The notes beneath the pieces are model-generated. The model was not told the DNA's origin, ran no database searches, and worked only from the letters and a program-made list of their open reading frames with translations. From the NCBI GenBank assembly GCA_003481775.1, contig QULU01000047.1:1-30049 (forward strand): DNA of 30,049 bases, read 5' to 3'. A program made the translations under genes and the position numbers. The DNA is from Clostridiaceae bacterium OM02-2AC (GTDB lineage: Bacteria; Bacillota_I; Bacilli_A; Erysipelotrichales; Erysipelotrichaceae). Positions 16,214-24,311 of the stretch are shown here, piece by piece (the stretch's first letter is position 1; every line of letters starts with the position of its first letter).

Positions 16214-16972
16214 CTATTCCCTCCAGTCTGTAAAATCCTCCGGGTTCACATCCTCCTTCTGTCTGACATCGTCCAGATAAAAGGAATTCCCAATTCTTTG
16301 CAGCTTCCAGTATTCCACAAAGGTAGATTTTTTGCGTGAACCTTCCGTCACTGTGTGCGTCTGTGAATTCACGGTATAATCAACCATGCTTCCTTCGATG
16401 TACAGCCAGCAGGAATCCTGACTGTCATCGCTATAATCCTGAACGCCGACTACCGCACTTCGCAGCAGCTTGATGTGATCCAAAACATTGTGCTCATTAC
16501 GCAGCTCCATCCAGGTAAGGCGCATCTTCCATTGCTCATACAAATGCTCTGTAAGATAAGGCTTCAGGTCTTCAACTTTTGCATTCGTCCATGCCTCCTG
16601 TACATGATAGTAAATATCCTCAACGCGCCGTTTGATTTGTTTTTCATTCCAAATGGAATCCATATCATCTATCCTTTGCAGCAGCGCAGCACTTTGCTTT
16701 GCTTTCTTTTTCACTCTTCTTCGATAGGCAAGCATTGGCATGGCAGGTATCAATACAAGCAGACCTCCCATAGCGATTGTAGAGAACATACTGCCAATCG
16801 GATCATTGTATCCGCGACCATGATAATGATTGGAATTTGTACTTCCCGATGATGTGCTGCCCCCGGAGCTGCCACCACTGCCGCCGGAACCACCCCCTCC
16901 TGCTCTCGCCTGTACGGATAGCGGTAATAGAAGCGGTAGGACAAATAATAAAAGAAGGTATTTCTTTTTCAT
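16214..16972 (-). CDS. Tim44-like secreted membrane protein
   Basis: 252 residues. A signal peptide (MKKKYLLLLFVLPLLLPLS, cleavage near VQARA) is followed by a Gly/Ser-rich stretch of about 30 residues, one membrane segment (about 62-82) and a C-terminal domain (about 105-245) that looks like the Tim44/MBA1 fold: VEDIYYHVQEAWTNAKVEDL, then YLTEHLYEQWKMRL, VGVQDYSDD and STFVEYWKL. Bacterial proteins of this plan have unknown roles at the membrane. The start is the ATG at 16972, with AAAGGGTG upstream. First gene of the three-gene unit that continues with the Nudix and PstS-like genes. Confidence 0.85.
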   Translation of the reverse strand: MKKKYLLLLFVLPLLLPLSVQARAGGGGSGGSGGSSGGSTSSGSTNSNHYHGRGYNDPIGSMFSTIAMGGLLVLIPAMPMLAYRRRVKKKAKQSAALLQRIDDMDSIWNEKQIKRRVEDIYYHVQEAWTNAKVEDLKPYLTEHLYEQWKMRLTWMELRNEHNVLDHIKLLRSAVVGVQDYSDDSQDSCWLYIEGSMVDYTVNSQTHTVTEGSRKKSTFVEYWKLQRIGNSFYLDDVRQKEDVNPEDFTDWRE

Positions 16973-17133
16973 GATATCACCCTTTACATGTTCATTATAC
17001 AGGAAAAACCCCAGATAACAATTCATGAAAAACCAACAGTTTTTTAAGAATTGAATATTGTAAAAGGCATTCTCTTTCTCTGTTCACAAACAAGCATATG
17101 TGCTATATTTAAGATAAGAATGGAGGGATCATC

Positions 17134-18120
17134 ATGAAAGTAGCAACCATAGGAACAGGCTTTATCGTAGACTGGTTTTTAACAGCCGTACAGGAAAGCG
17201 CCGGCATCAGCTGTGTTGCCATGTATTCCCGTAAGGAATCCTCTGCCCGTACATTGGCAGACAAATATGGAATCGATAAAATCTATACAAAGATGGATGA
17301 GATGCTGAAGGATGAGGACATCAATTTCGTTTATGTCGCATCACCGAATAGTCTGCATTTTGAGCATGCATTAAAAGCATTAAAGGCAGGAAAGAACGTC
17401 ATCTGTGAAAAGCCGTTTACATCCACTGTGAAGGAATTCGATTGTCTGGTAAAAGAAGCACAGGCGCGCCATCTGTATCTATTTGAAGCAATCGTAACTG
17501 CACATATGCCAAATTATCTCCGTATGAAGGAAGAGCTTCCAAGGCTTGGCACCATTCGTATGGTTCAGTGTAACTTCTCTCAATACTCCAGTCGCTATGA
17601 CAAATTTCTACAGGGAGAAACACCGAATGTATTCAATCCGGAATTCTCCGGTGGTGCATTGGCTGACATCAATATTTATAATCTGCATTATGTTATCGGC
17701 ATGTTTGGAAAGCCGAAAAAGGTGCATTACTATGCCAATCTACATGACAACGGCATTGACACAAGTGGTGTCGTATTACTGCAATATGACGGCTTTCAGG
17801 CGGTATGTGTCGGCTGTAAGGACACACGAAGTGAATGCATTGCACAGATTCAGGGAGAAAAGGGATTTATCACCATGCGTTCGGAGACAAGCAGATGCGC
17901 AGAGTTTACCATACAGATCGGCAGAGAAAACATCGAGCATCCTTCCATTGTGCAGAATGATGTAGCTTTGTATTATGAATTACAGGATTTCCGTGACATC
18001 TTTAAGCTGGATGATTATGAGCGCTGCACACGGCTGCTCGCTTATTCAAGAACTGTTATGGAAGTGTATGAGACAGCCAGAAAGGATGCCGGAATCGTGT
18101 TTGCGGCAGACAGGAAATAA
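17134..18120 (+). CDS. Gfo/Idh/MocA-family oxidoreductase
   Basis: 328 residues. An N-terminal Rossmann fold with GTGFIVDWFL (7-16), VASPNSLHFEHALKAL (68-83) and the family motif CEKPF with Glu92-Lys93-Pro94, followed by the C-terminal alpha/beta domain with GGALADINIYNLHYV (about 174-188). Members oxidise or reduce sugars and polyols with NAD(P); the substrate here is unknown. GGAGGG before the ATG. It is followed after 3 bases by a DUF6483-like gene, so the two are co-transcribed. Confidence 0.93.
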   Translation: MKVATIGTGFIVDWFLTAVQESAGISCVAMYSRKESSARTLADKYGIDKIYTKMDEMLKDEDINFVYVASPNSLHFEHALKALKAGKNVICEKPFTSTVKEFDCLVKEAQARHLYLFEAIVTAHMPNYLRMKEELPRLGTIRMVQCNFSQYSSRYDKFLQGETPNVFNPEFSGGALADINIYNLHYVIGMFGKPKKVHYYANLHDNGIDTSGVVLLQYDGFQAVCVGCKDTRSECIAQIQGEKGFITMRSETSRCAEFTIQIGRENIEHPSIVQNDVALYYELQDFRDIFKLDDYERCTRLLAYSRTVMEVYETARKDAGIVFAADRK

Positions 18121-18123
18121 GAT

Positions 18124-18489
18124 ATGAGTGTATTTGAAAACGACTGGATCATGCGCCAGATTGAAGGTATGACCGACATGCTGGGCAAGGTGCTTTTACA
18201 TCGTGAGAAAAGTGAAATCAGGGTGGAGGATGAGCTCAGTGATGAGGACGTAAAAAAATACCACAAAGAGATACAGAAGCTGTTAAAGGAAAAAAAATAT
18301 TCAGAAGCTATACAGTATTTACGTGAAAATTTTGCGACCGGCAGCATGGAATATCTAAAGGTTGCACTTTCAGCGTTTGATCAATTAAATTCTTTGCGTG
18401 AACCAGAGCTTCAGGAAGGCGGATATTCACGACAGGAGCTGTATAATGATCTTGAGTTCATTACGGAGCAATACGGCATTCATCTATAA
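18124..18489 (+). CDS. DUF6483-like protein
   Basis: 121 residues, soluble and charged. The start FENDWIMRQIEGMTDMLGKV resembles the DUF6483 family of Firmicutes, which opens with an EQDWIMRQIE-type sequence. The middle KKYHKEIQKLLKEKKYSEAI is helical and TPR-like. No catalytic motif is seen and the function is unknown. It follows the oxidoreductase by 3 bases with AGGAAAT as ribosome site, so it is translated from the same message. Confidence 0.75.
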   Translation: MSVFENDWIMRQIEGMTDMLGKVLLHREKSEIRVEDELSDEDVKKYHKEIQKLLKEKKYSEAIQYLRENFATGSMEYLKVALSAFDQLNSLREPELQEGGYSRQELYNDLEFITEQYGIHL

Positions 18490-18865
18490 AGCACGCAGGA
18501 AGTGATCATTTACCTTCTATCCCACAAAAAAAGCAAACTATTCCTGCAAGTTATGCACAGTTTTCTATTTGGTTTATGTTGCAGTTTTCGTTTTAATTAT
18601 CATCATACAGAAACACTTCCTGCATGCAGAGCATAAAGGGCGATGATGTTTTGAATTCCTTTTTCATTTCGTATGACAGTGAATTTTTAGTACAAGTGGA
18701 TGATAAAATCAGATAAGAACAATTTCTAATGTGGATCATGAAAAGGATGCATTCACTTTCAATCCAGATAATACCCATAATGGGATGTTGATAGATTTAA
18801 ACATTAAGTAAAAACAAAAAATAAATGCCGTTTTCTTAAGAAGAAAGCATGCAGATTTACAACAT
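18490..18865. other. Intergenic region with possible gene remnants
   Basis: No intact gene. GCAGGAAGTG (18495-18504) and CACTTCCTGC (18614-18623) are a perfect 10-bp inverted repeat about 110 bases apart. Two short coding-like stretches on the plus strand lie in different frames: one reads VLNSFFISYDSEFLVQVDDK (about 18648-18707), the next VDHEKDAFTFNPDN (from 18731) up to a stop at 18809. Neither has a ribosome site. They could be the remains of one broken gene. Confidence 0.35.
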
Positions 18866-18891
18866 AAGACGCAAGCCTCAACTTGCGTCTT
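18866..18891 (+). terminator. Strong intrinsic terminator
   Basis: Perfect 10-bp stem AAGACGCAAG/CTTGCGTCTT with loop CCTCAA, followed by TCTTTATCC on the plus strand. It can also fold on the minus strand and so may end transcripts from the PTS operon as well as from the oxidoreductase side. Confidence 0.85.
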
Positions 18892-18998
18892 TCTTTATCC
18901 TGAATAATAAAAGCAGAATAGATAGCAATATTCCAGCATTAACGAACTATGTAACAAAAGGATTTATTCACTATCAGGATATCACAGTGTTGCAAGGA

Positions 18999-20105
18999 CT
19001 ATTCCAAAGCAAGGAACATCTCAAACAGCTTCCTGCCATATGCTGTGCCGCACCATAAATCCTGCAGCTTCTGATGTACCCTATCGTCTGTAAGCCCTTC
19101 TTTTTCAGCCTCAGTATTTACAATTTCCCGAATAACCGAAAGTCCATCACGAATATCAATATCTAAAGCAATCAATTCTACAAGCGGACAGATAAAGCGT
19201 TCACTAAGTGTCATTTTATTCCATAGACTGCGTGCAACCGTATGCAGCTCTCTTGGAATTTGCGGATTGGAAAGTCGTTTTCGATAAAGCTGAAACCATT
19301 GCTTACTTTCTTTGAAGCCTATTCCATATTTACTCTCCAAAAGCTGCATCAAGAGACAAATATACGGGTGTAGACTATTCTGAATTTCTTCATCCATCGC
19401 TGCTTCATATAAATAGGTATGATTTTTATCTAGGGCAAGAAACGCCATTGCATCTGCATAGGTATTTAGCAAATAACGCTTTCGATAGAAGTGGGAGCGA
19501 ATATTTGATATCGACGGTATACAGGCAATTCCTGTATCTTCTATTACTGCAGCATCAACACTGCACTCATGAAAGGATTCACTTGTTATTTCCATGATAG
19601 ATGCTCCTGTTGCACAAATGCGGTCTACAATCGTATCCGGTACACGAATTGCAGAAAGGTTTTCCCTCTGGCATTTATTTGTTGCACAATCTGTAAGCAA
19701 AGAATGAAAGTAAGCGCCGACGCCCTCCACATTTTCACAGCACAGAACCATACGCTGTGTATTCCTTTCCGTTCCCCATGCCTTGGATAGAACTTTAGCG
19801 ACATGAATCAGATTTTCTCTGCGGACAGATGTGGTTACTATATCGCAGATATGTAAATATGCAAGAAGCACCTTTTCATCTGTCACAGGCGACACGATAT
19901 CGTCTATTTTGATTGTATGCAGTCTCTGTTGTTCATCATCTGAAACATCCAGTGTGTAGGCTTTTGTAGCTCTCATCCCGTCAATCAGCTGCACATTGGT
20001 ATCCGCAAGCACGATGCGGCAGCCGCTTTCATACAACATAGGTACGACCAGACCTCTTCCTAATGCACCAGCACCGAAATGGACAACCAGCTTCCCCTGT
20101 TTCAT
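18999..20105 (-). CDS. Mannitol-1-phosphate 5-dehydrogenase-like enzyme
   Basis: 368 residues of the polyol-specific long-chain dehydrogenase family. The NAD site HFGAGALGRGLVVPMLYESG is near the N-terminus, with LADTN ending strand two. The C-terminal domain contains KRYLLNTYADAMAFLALDKN and YLYEAAMDEEIQNSL, the regions that hold the catalytic lysine in mannitol-1-phosphate dehydrogenases. It should oxidise a phosphorylated polyol or reduce the keto form; the true substrate is unknown. The start is the ATG at 20105, overlapping the upstream stop (ATGA) with AAGGAG 8 bases before. Last gene of the PTS operon. Confidence 0.85.
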   Translation of the reverse strand: MKQGKLVVHFGAGALGRGLVVPMLYESGCRIVLADTNVQLIDGMRATKAYTLDVSDDEQQRLHTIKIDDIVSPVTDEKVLLAYLHICDIVTTSVRRENLIHVAKVLSKAWGTERNTQRMVLCCENVEGVGAYFHSLLTDCATNKCQRENLSAIRVPDTIVDRICATGASIMEITSESFHECSVDAAVIEDTGIACIPSISNIRSHFYRKRYLLNTYADAMAFLALDKNHTYLYEAAMDEEIQNSLHPYICLLMQLLESKYGIGFKESKQWFQLYRKRLSNPQIPRELHTVARSLWNKMTLSERFICPLVELIALDIDIRDGLSVIREIVNTEAEKEGLTDDRVHQKLQDLWCGTAYGRKLFEMFLALE

Positions 20106-20878
20106 GGACGATACTCCTTCCATTGCTCTTCGGCCTCCTGTGGATGCGTTACAAAGCGGAAGAGATCCGGATTATTTTCATATTGCGTATAGATTGGTAT
20201 ACCCTGCTGCAGGTGAAATTCCGGATATGCACTTGCTTTCAGAATCTCCAAATGTGCAGGATGATATTTTGGATTCTGCACAAAGGTGATAATACCATCC
20301 TTTACTTTTGGAAAGAATGCTACTCCCTTATGTGCACGAACCTGCACATAATCGAATCCATAATCACGGACACACCATGCACCAAACAGCATGGCTCTGG
20401 AAGGATCTGCATTGATAGTACAATGTGCCCAACCAGGCGGTACAATCACGACGTCTCCGGTTTTTGCATGAACTGCAAAGCAACGCCCCGGATCATCCTC
20501 AGCATACTCCTGCATATAGATATAGGCCTCTCCTGCCCAGATTTCATATACCTCGCAGGTAGAGGCATTACATGACACCGAAACTGCATGGATATGCCCC
20601 TGTGAGCGAATAGGCTCCTCTCCAATTATTCCCTTCTCAAAAATCATTGCACCATACAGTAAATTTCGATTAATCAAATCCTGTACATGCTTCTTTTTTG
20701 CCACATCCATCGCAACTGCATATACAATGGAAGGGCCATCTGCATTCGGATCACGCAAGCTTACACGGATTTCATCCAGCCTACGCTTCTCTGTAAGTGG
20801 ACCTGTTGTGTCTTCACCATATATAAATTCTAGTTTATCTAAATCTGCAGATAGATTCATTCCTGTATTCAATTTCAT
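20102..20878 (-). CDS. Cupin-type sugar-phosphate isomerase
   Basis: 258 residues, related to the cupin glucose-6-phosphate isomerases known from archaea and some bacteria. The metal ligands are visible: His95 and His97 in SQGHIHAVSV, Glu109 in CEVYEI (five residues further away than in the Pyrococcus enzyme) and His152 in PPGWAHCTIN. It is longer than the ~190-residue archaeal enzyme at both ends. It should interconvert an aldose and ketose 6-phosphate. The ATG at 20878 is used because AGGAGG (20887-20892) is 8 bases upstream; the ATG at 20884 is too close. Preceded by a terminator-like hairpin after the zinc dehydrogenase gene. Confidence 0.87.
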   Translation of the reverse strand: MKLNTGMNLSADLDKLEFIYGEDTTGPLTEKRRLDEIRVSLRDPNADGPSIVYAVAMDVAKKKHVQDLINRNLLYGAMIFEKGIIGEEPIRSQGHIHAVSVSCNASTCEVYEIWAGEAYIYMQEYAEDDPGRCFAVHAKTGDVVIVPPGWAHCTINADPSRAMLFGAWCVRDYGFDYVQVRAHKGVAFFPKVKDGIITFVQNPKYHPAHLEILKASAYPEFHLQQGIPIYTQYENNPDLFRFVTHPQEAEEQWKEYRP

Positions 20879-21031
20879 GATCATATCCTCCTATGCATGC
20901 ATACCTGCTTTCATTACGGCGATTGGTTTCTCCTGTGATACACCGTACAGTTTCATTACTATTTTTCATATCCTGTCATATGCTGCTGTATATCCTTCAA
21001 TCTCATGTTTGACATTCCTTACTGGTTTATG

Positions 21032-21072
21032 AAAAACCTGTGGCATGCCGCCTATGCTAAGCCTACAGGTTT
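21032..21072 (-). terminator. Internal terminator or attenuator in the PTS operon
   Basis: On the minus strand AAACCTGT (21072-21065) and ACAGGTTT (21041-21034) form a perfect 8-bp stem, with GGC...GCC pairing inside, then TTTTTC. It starts 5 bases after the zinc dehydrogenase stop and lies about 150 bases before the isomerase gene. It would lower expression of the last two genes relative to the PTS. Confidence 0.65.
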
Positions 21073-21077
21073 CATCG

Positions 21078-22091
21078 TTATAAATAAATCGCAATTTTGC
21101 TGTGATGGCGGCCATCCAATGCCTGTTCAAATGCTGTCTGTGCTGCTTCAATCGGATAGCTGCCTGTTATGATGTCGCACACATGCAGGCGCTGTTCCCG
21201 AAATAGCTTCAAAAGCTTGGGATAGGTGTTTGTATAGCGGTAAGAGCCTATGATGCGAAGCCCCTGATATACAATTTCCTTAAAGCTAATATCCAATGGA
21301 TGATCACTAACACCGATTTCCAGAAGTACGGCTCCCAATATACTGTGCTGTAGAAACCGTTTCACTACCTTACTGTTTCCTGTTGTATCGATAATATGGG
21401 TAAATGGCTTCATAAGCTGCAAATCATACGTATCTCCTATCAGAAACTGTTCCTTTTTCATATGAAGGCGCTCTCCCATATCCCGCTTGCTCTCATAAAT
21501 ATCCACAAGATGAACGTTCACCTCAGGATACAACACCTGCATCAGTACTCCCATAAGCAGACCAATGGATCCAGCTCCTAAAATCACAAGCCTGCTGTCC
21601 TTGTGAAAGTCCAATTTATCTATTGCACTGTATGCAACAGATAATGGTTCCAGCAGTGCACCTTCTTCAAATGACATGGAATTCTCCAATTTGTAAACGG
21701 AGCCTTGTGGCCATTTCACATATTGCTTTAATGCTCCGCTGATTCCCTTACTAGCCATGAATTTCAGTGATTCACAGAAGTTATAATCCCCTCTGATGCA
21801 GGCATGGCAATGCCCGCAATAGCTCTGAGGCTCCACTGCTACACCATCTCCCTTTTGAATAGAGGCTACAGCAGTACCGGTTTCTTTTACGATTCCAGCC
21901 ATCTCATGCCCCAGAATCAGTGGATACTGTAAATGATGCGGCAGCTTCTCAGCCTGAAAGTAGCTGAGGTCTGATCCGCAGATGGTAACAGCCTTTACTT
22001 CAATAAGCACCTCATTTGCACGCAGGGAGAGATCTTCCTCTATATCCGAAATGGCGAGCACACCCTGCTGTTTTAATAACGCCTGTTTCAT
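21078..22091 (-). CDS. Zinc-dependent polyol-phosphate dehydrogenase (GatD-like)
   Basis: 337 residues of the medium-chain dehydrogenase family. Catalytic zinc site: Cys38 in TICGSDLSYF and His61-Glu62 in LILGHEMAG. Structural zinc site: four cysteines in YCGHCHACIRGDYNFC. The Rossmann motif is VILGAGSIGLLMGVLMQ. Its place directly behind a galactitol-type PTS fits a galactitol-1-phosphate dehydrogenase-like role, making a ketose phosphate from the polyol phosphate with NAD. The actual polyol is not known. AAGGAG lies 5 bases before the ATG. About 75 bases after EIIC. Confidence 0.9.
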   Translation of the reverse strand: MKQALLKQQGVLAISDIEEDLSLRANEVLIEVKAVTICGSDLSYFQAEKLPHHLQYPLILGHEMAGIVKETGTAVASIQKGDGVAVEPQSYCGHCHACIRGDYNFCESLKFMASKGISGALKQYVKWPQGSVYKLENSMSFEEGALLEPLSVAYSAIDKLDFHKDSRLVILGAGSIGLLMGVLMQVLYPEVNVHLVDIYESKRDMGERLHMKKEQFLIGDTYDLQLMKPFTHIIDTTGNSKVVKRFLQHSILGAVLLEIGVSDHPLDISFKEIVYQGLRIIGSYRYTNTYPKLLKLFREQRLHVCDIITGSYPIEAAQTAFEQALDGRHHSKIAIYL

Positions 22092-22165
22092 AATATCTCC
22101 TTCTCCTAGTGTATGCAGGCATAGCTTTATTGTTATGTTGCTAAATACTTCAAGAATTTTATACC

Positions 22166-23440
22166 TTATCCGCCAAATCCAAACAACTGACCTGCTTTAA
22201 CAAATAACCATAGAAGGATATTTCCTCCTTCATCCCAATTGGTAAACATTGCGCCGTTCGCGATCTGATCAGTGAATAATCCTGTCATGCTGCAAAGATC
22301 CGTACATATTCCCGCAAGAGATGAAGCAATCAAGGTAGCTGGTATGATCCACAATGTTGCACAAATTACCGTATGAATGATATTTCCTTTCGTATAAGGC
22401 ACCATACCGCCAATCCAGTAAGGAAGAGCAGCAAGTGATGCGACCGGCAGGAAGTTACAGCCCGGAATAACCGCTGCAATCATTACAGAAATCGGATACA
22501 TCAGAATCACTGTTGACATTACAGAAGGATCCCCCAGCAGGATAGCAGGGTCTACAGCGATATACAATTCTCTGCCCGGAAATTTCTCACGCATGAATTT
22601 AGACAATGCATTTGAAATAGGAATGATGCCTTCTGCAATAATGGACAACATTCTTGGCAAAATTACCAGCACTGCCGCAAGCTTGATAGCTAACTGCGCC
22701 GTATTGATAAAATCAAATCCTGCAACGATTCCCATAATGGTACCCATCAATGCACCAATGACAGACATTTCCCCAAAAATTCCGAATTTTTCTTTAATTT
22801 GTTCTGAAGATGCCTTAATATCGCGAAGTCCAGGTATCTTGTTGATTACCCACATACATCCCTGTGCCCAGGATGCTGTAAAGGTACCGGAGGTCGCAAC
22901 TACAGAAATACCTTCCAAACCGTTAAACTCCTGTATTTTCTTAGCGTGATAATCCGCAAGCTTCATATTGATGACAAGCAAAATCAAGCCACTGGCAATG
23001 CCGATATAAATATTACCTGTAAATGCCCACATCATGCCGGCAACGAACTCACCATGCCAGATATTCCACATATCTACCCACAGTGTCTTCGTCCATTTTA
23101 AAACGACCATGATAAAATTGACTGCAATAATACCCAAAATCACCCAAACAACACCCGGCCACGCCCATGCCGCACTGACATTTCCATAGCCGATATCAAT
23201 TACATTCAAACTCAGCCCCAGATTATTTACAAGTGCCTCCGTAACAGGTGTCATTGCTGCGACTGAATAATCAACAATCAACCCCAGTCCGACAAGTCCG
23301 ACCCCCATATACAAGGCACTGCGCAGACTTTTACTTAAGCCGCCCTTAAACACCATACATAGTGTAAACATGATGAATGGCACAAACACACTGCTGCCTA
23401 AGGCGAAGAACCAGTCAAAAAAATCCTGTAGCATTTCCAT
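22166..23440 (-). CDS. PTS EIIC, galactitol family
   Basis: 424 residues, strongly hydrophobic with about 9-10 membrane segments, typical of GatC. Family stretches include VFVPFIMFTLCMVFKGGLSK near the N-terminus, GYGNVSAAWAWPGVVWVI (about 85-102) and GLEGISVVATSGTFTASWAQ in the middle. It forms the translocation channel of the EIIABC transporter and phosphorylates the sugar during uptake together with EIIB. GAGGA lies before the ATG. It follows EIIB by 22 bases. Confidence 0.93.
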   Translation of the reverse strand: MEMLQDFFDWFFALGSSVFVPFIMFTLCMVFKGGLSKSLRSALYMGVGLVGLGLIVDYSVAAMTPVTEALVNNLGLSLNVIDIGYGNVSAAWAWPGVVWVILGIIAVNFIMVVLKWTKTLWVDMWNIWHGEFVAGMMWAFTGNIYIGIASGLILLVINMKLADYHAKKIQEFNGLEGISVVATSGTFTASWAQGCMWVINKIPGLRDIKASSEQIKEKFGIFGEMSVIGALMGTIMGIVAGFDFINTAQLAIKLAAVLVILPRMLSIIAEGIIPISNALSKFMREKFPGRELYIAVDPAILLGDPSVMSTVILMYPISVMIAAVIPGCNFLPVASLAALPYWIGGMVPYTKGNIIHTVICATLWIIPATLIASSLAGICTDLCSMTGLFTDQIANGAMFTNWDEGGNILLWLFVKAGQLFGFGG

Positions 23441-23462
23441 AATTTTTCCTCACTTTCTTTAT

Positions 23463-23762
23463 TTAATTCTCTTTCAGAATATCTGCCACTTTTTCCACAA
23501 CACGTTCCTGTCCATCCTCATCCCCGGTCAGAAACGATATAGCATTGATAACCGGAAAATCATATTTCTGCCGGATATTCATAGAGGCGACAAGTACGGT
23601 AATACGATCAGCATAACGTCCGATATCATCCAGTCTTCCTACCTTGATTTCCACATCTGTAATACCTCTTTTCCTCAATCCCTGTTCGACTCCCTGACTG
23701 GCGATGACAGAAGTTAATGTTCCTGCACCGCATACAACCAGTACCAATGGTTTACTGTTCAT
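23463..23762 (-). CDS. PTS EIIB, galactitol type
   Basis: 99 residues. The phosphocysteine loop VVCGAGTLTS (Cys11) is at the N-terminus, followed by ITDVEIKVGRLDDI and a PVINAISFLTG region, as in GatB. It carries phosphate from EIIA to the sugar at EIIC. The start is the ATG at 23762, with GGAAGGAG 9 bases upstream; it overlaps the end of the EIIA gene by 11 bases. The longer frame upstream has no ribosome site. Confidence 0.93.
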   Translation of the reverse strand: MNSKPLVLVVCGAGTLTSVIASQGVEQGLRKRGITDVEIKVGRLDDIGRYADRITVLVASMNIRQKYDFPVINAISFLTGDEDGQERVVEKVADILKEN

Positions 23763-24237
23763 GCTGTTCTTCTCCTTCCAATCGTTTTCTAACGATTTTT
23801 TCAATATCTGTTTCCTGCTCTGCCTGCATCAATTCCTCGATGAATACTTCATCCTGACACATGAGGATGATTTTGCTCAGCATTTCCATATGTGTATGCG
23901 CCTGACTTAAAGCAAGCAGCAGTACGACATCCACATCCACCAGCTCATCACATGCATCCATGCGGTGAAATGAAACTCTGTTCTTCAAAGTGGCAATTCC
24001 GATACACGGAGCTTTAACATACTGCGGTTCTGTATGTGGTATAGCGATATTGTGTTTCCCTATCAGCAGACCGGTAGGATATTTCTGTTCCCGTTTCATT
24101 ACTGCTTCCTGAAAATCTGCTTCTACAAGATTTCGCTTTCTCATCCTTTTACTAAGCTCCAATATGATATCTTCCTTTCGGAATGCCTCATAATGCGGCA
24201 AAATGCATTCCCTGACGATTTGTATTTCCTGATCCAA
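23752..24237 (-). CDS. PTS EIIA, fructose/galactitol type
   Basis: 161 residues of the PTS EIIA type-2 family. The active histidine is in NIAIPHTEPQ (about residue 68) and LLLALSQAHTHMEMLSKI holds a second conserved stretch. It receives phosphate from HPr. The start codon is not ATG: GGGAGG (24251-24246) overlaps the first GTG of the frame, so that GTG cannot be used with it; the TTG at 24237 is 8 bases downstream and is my choice (CTG at 24240 is another option). First structural gene behind the sigma-54 promoter. Confidence 0.9.
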   Translation of the reverse strand: MDQEIQIVRECILPHYEAFRKEDIILELSKRMRKRNLVEADFQEAVMKREQKYPTGLLIGKHNIAIPHTEPQYVKAPCIGIATLKNRVSFHRMDACDELVDVDVVLLLALSQAHTHMEMLSKIILMCQDEVFIEELMQAEQETDIEKIVRKRLEGEEQHEQ

Positions 24238-24277
24238 CAGCTTCACCTCCCATCGCTTTTATCCTTCACCCATAAAA

Positions 24278-24295
24278 TAGCAAAAACCGTGCCAA
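24278..24295 (-). promoter_or_regulatory. Sigma-54 (-24/-12) promoter of the PTS operon
   Basis: On the minus strand TTGGCACGGTTTTTGCTA. The GG of the -24 element and the GC of the -12 element are separated by exactly 10 bases, matching the TGGCAC-N5-TTGC consensus at every position. It lies between the stop of a sigma-54 activator gene and EIIA, as in other LevR-type PTS operons. Confidence 0.92.
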
Positions 24296-24311
24296 CTATT
24301 TGGACGGTTTT
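24282..24311 (-). terminator. Terminator of the activator gene
   Basis: On the minus strand AAAACCGT (24311-24304) and ACGGTTTT (24290-24283) form a perfect 8-bp stem, extended inside by CCAA/TTGG, followed by TTTTTGC. It includes the activator stop codon and shares its 3' arm with the -24/-12 promoter. Confidence 0.7.

Noticed and set aside
18593..18778. Minus-strand frame of 61 codons
   Set aside because: No ribosome site, and it overlaps coding-like pieces on the other strand; composition looks random.
20966..21151. Minus-strand frame of 61 codons between dehydrogenase and isomerase
   Set aside because: It overlaps the zinc dehydrogenase in another frame and runs through the terminator hairpin.
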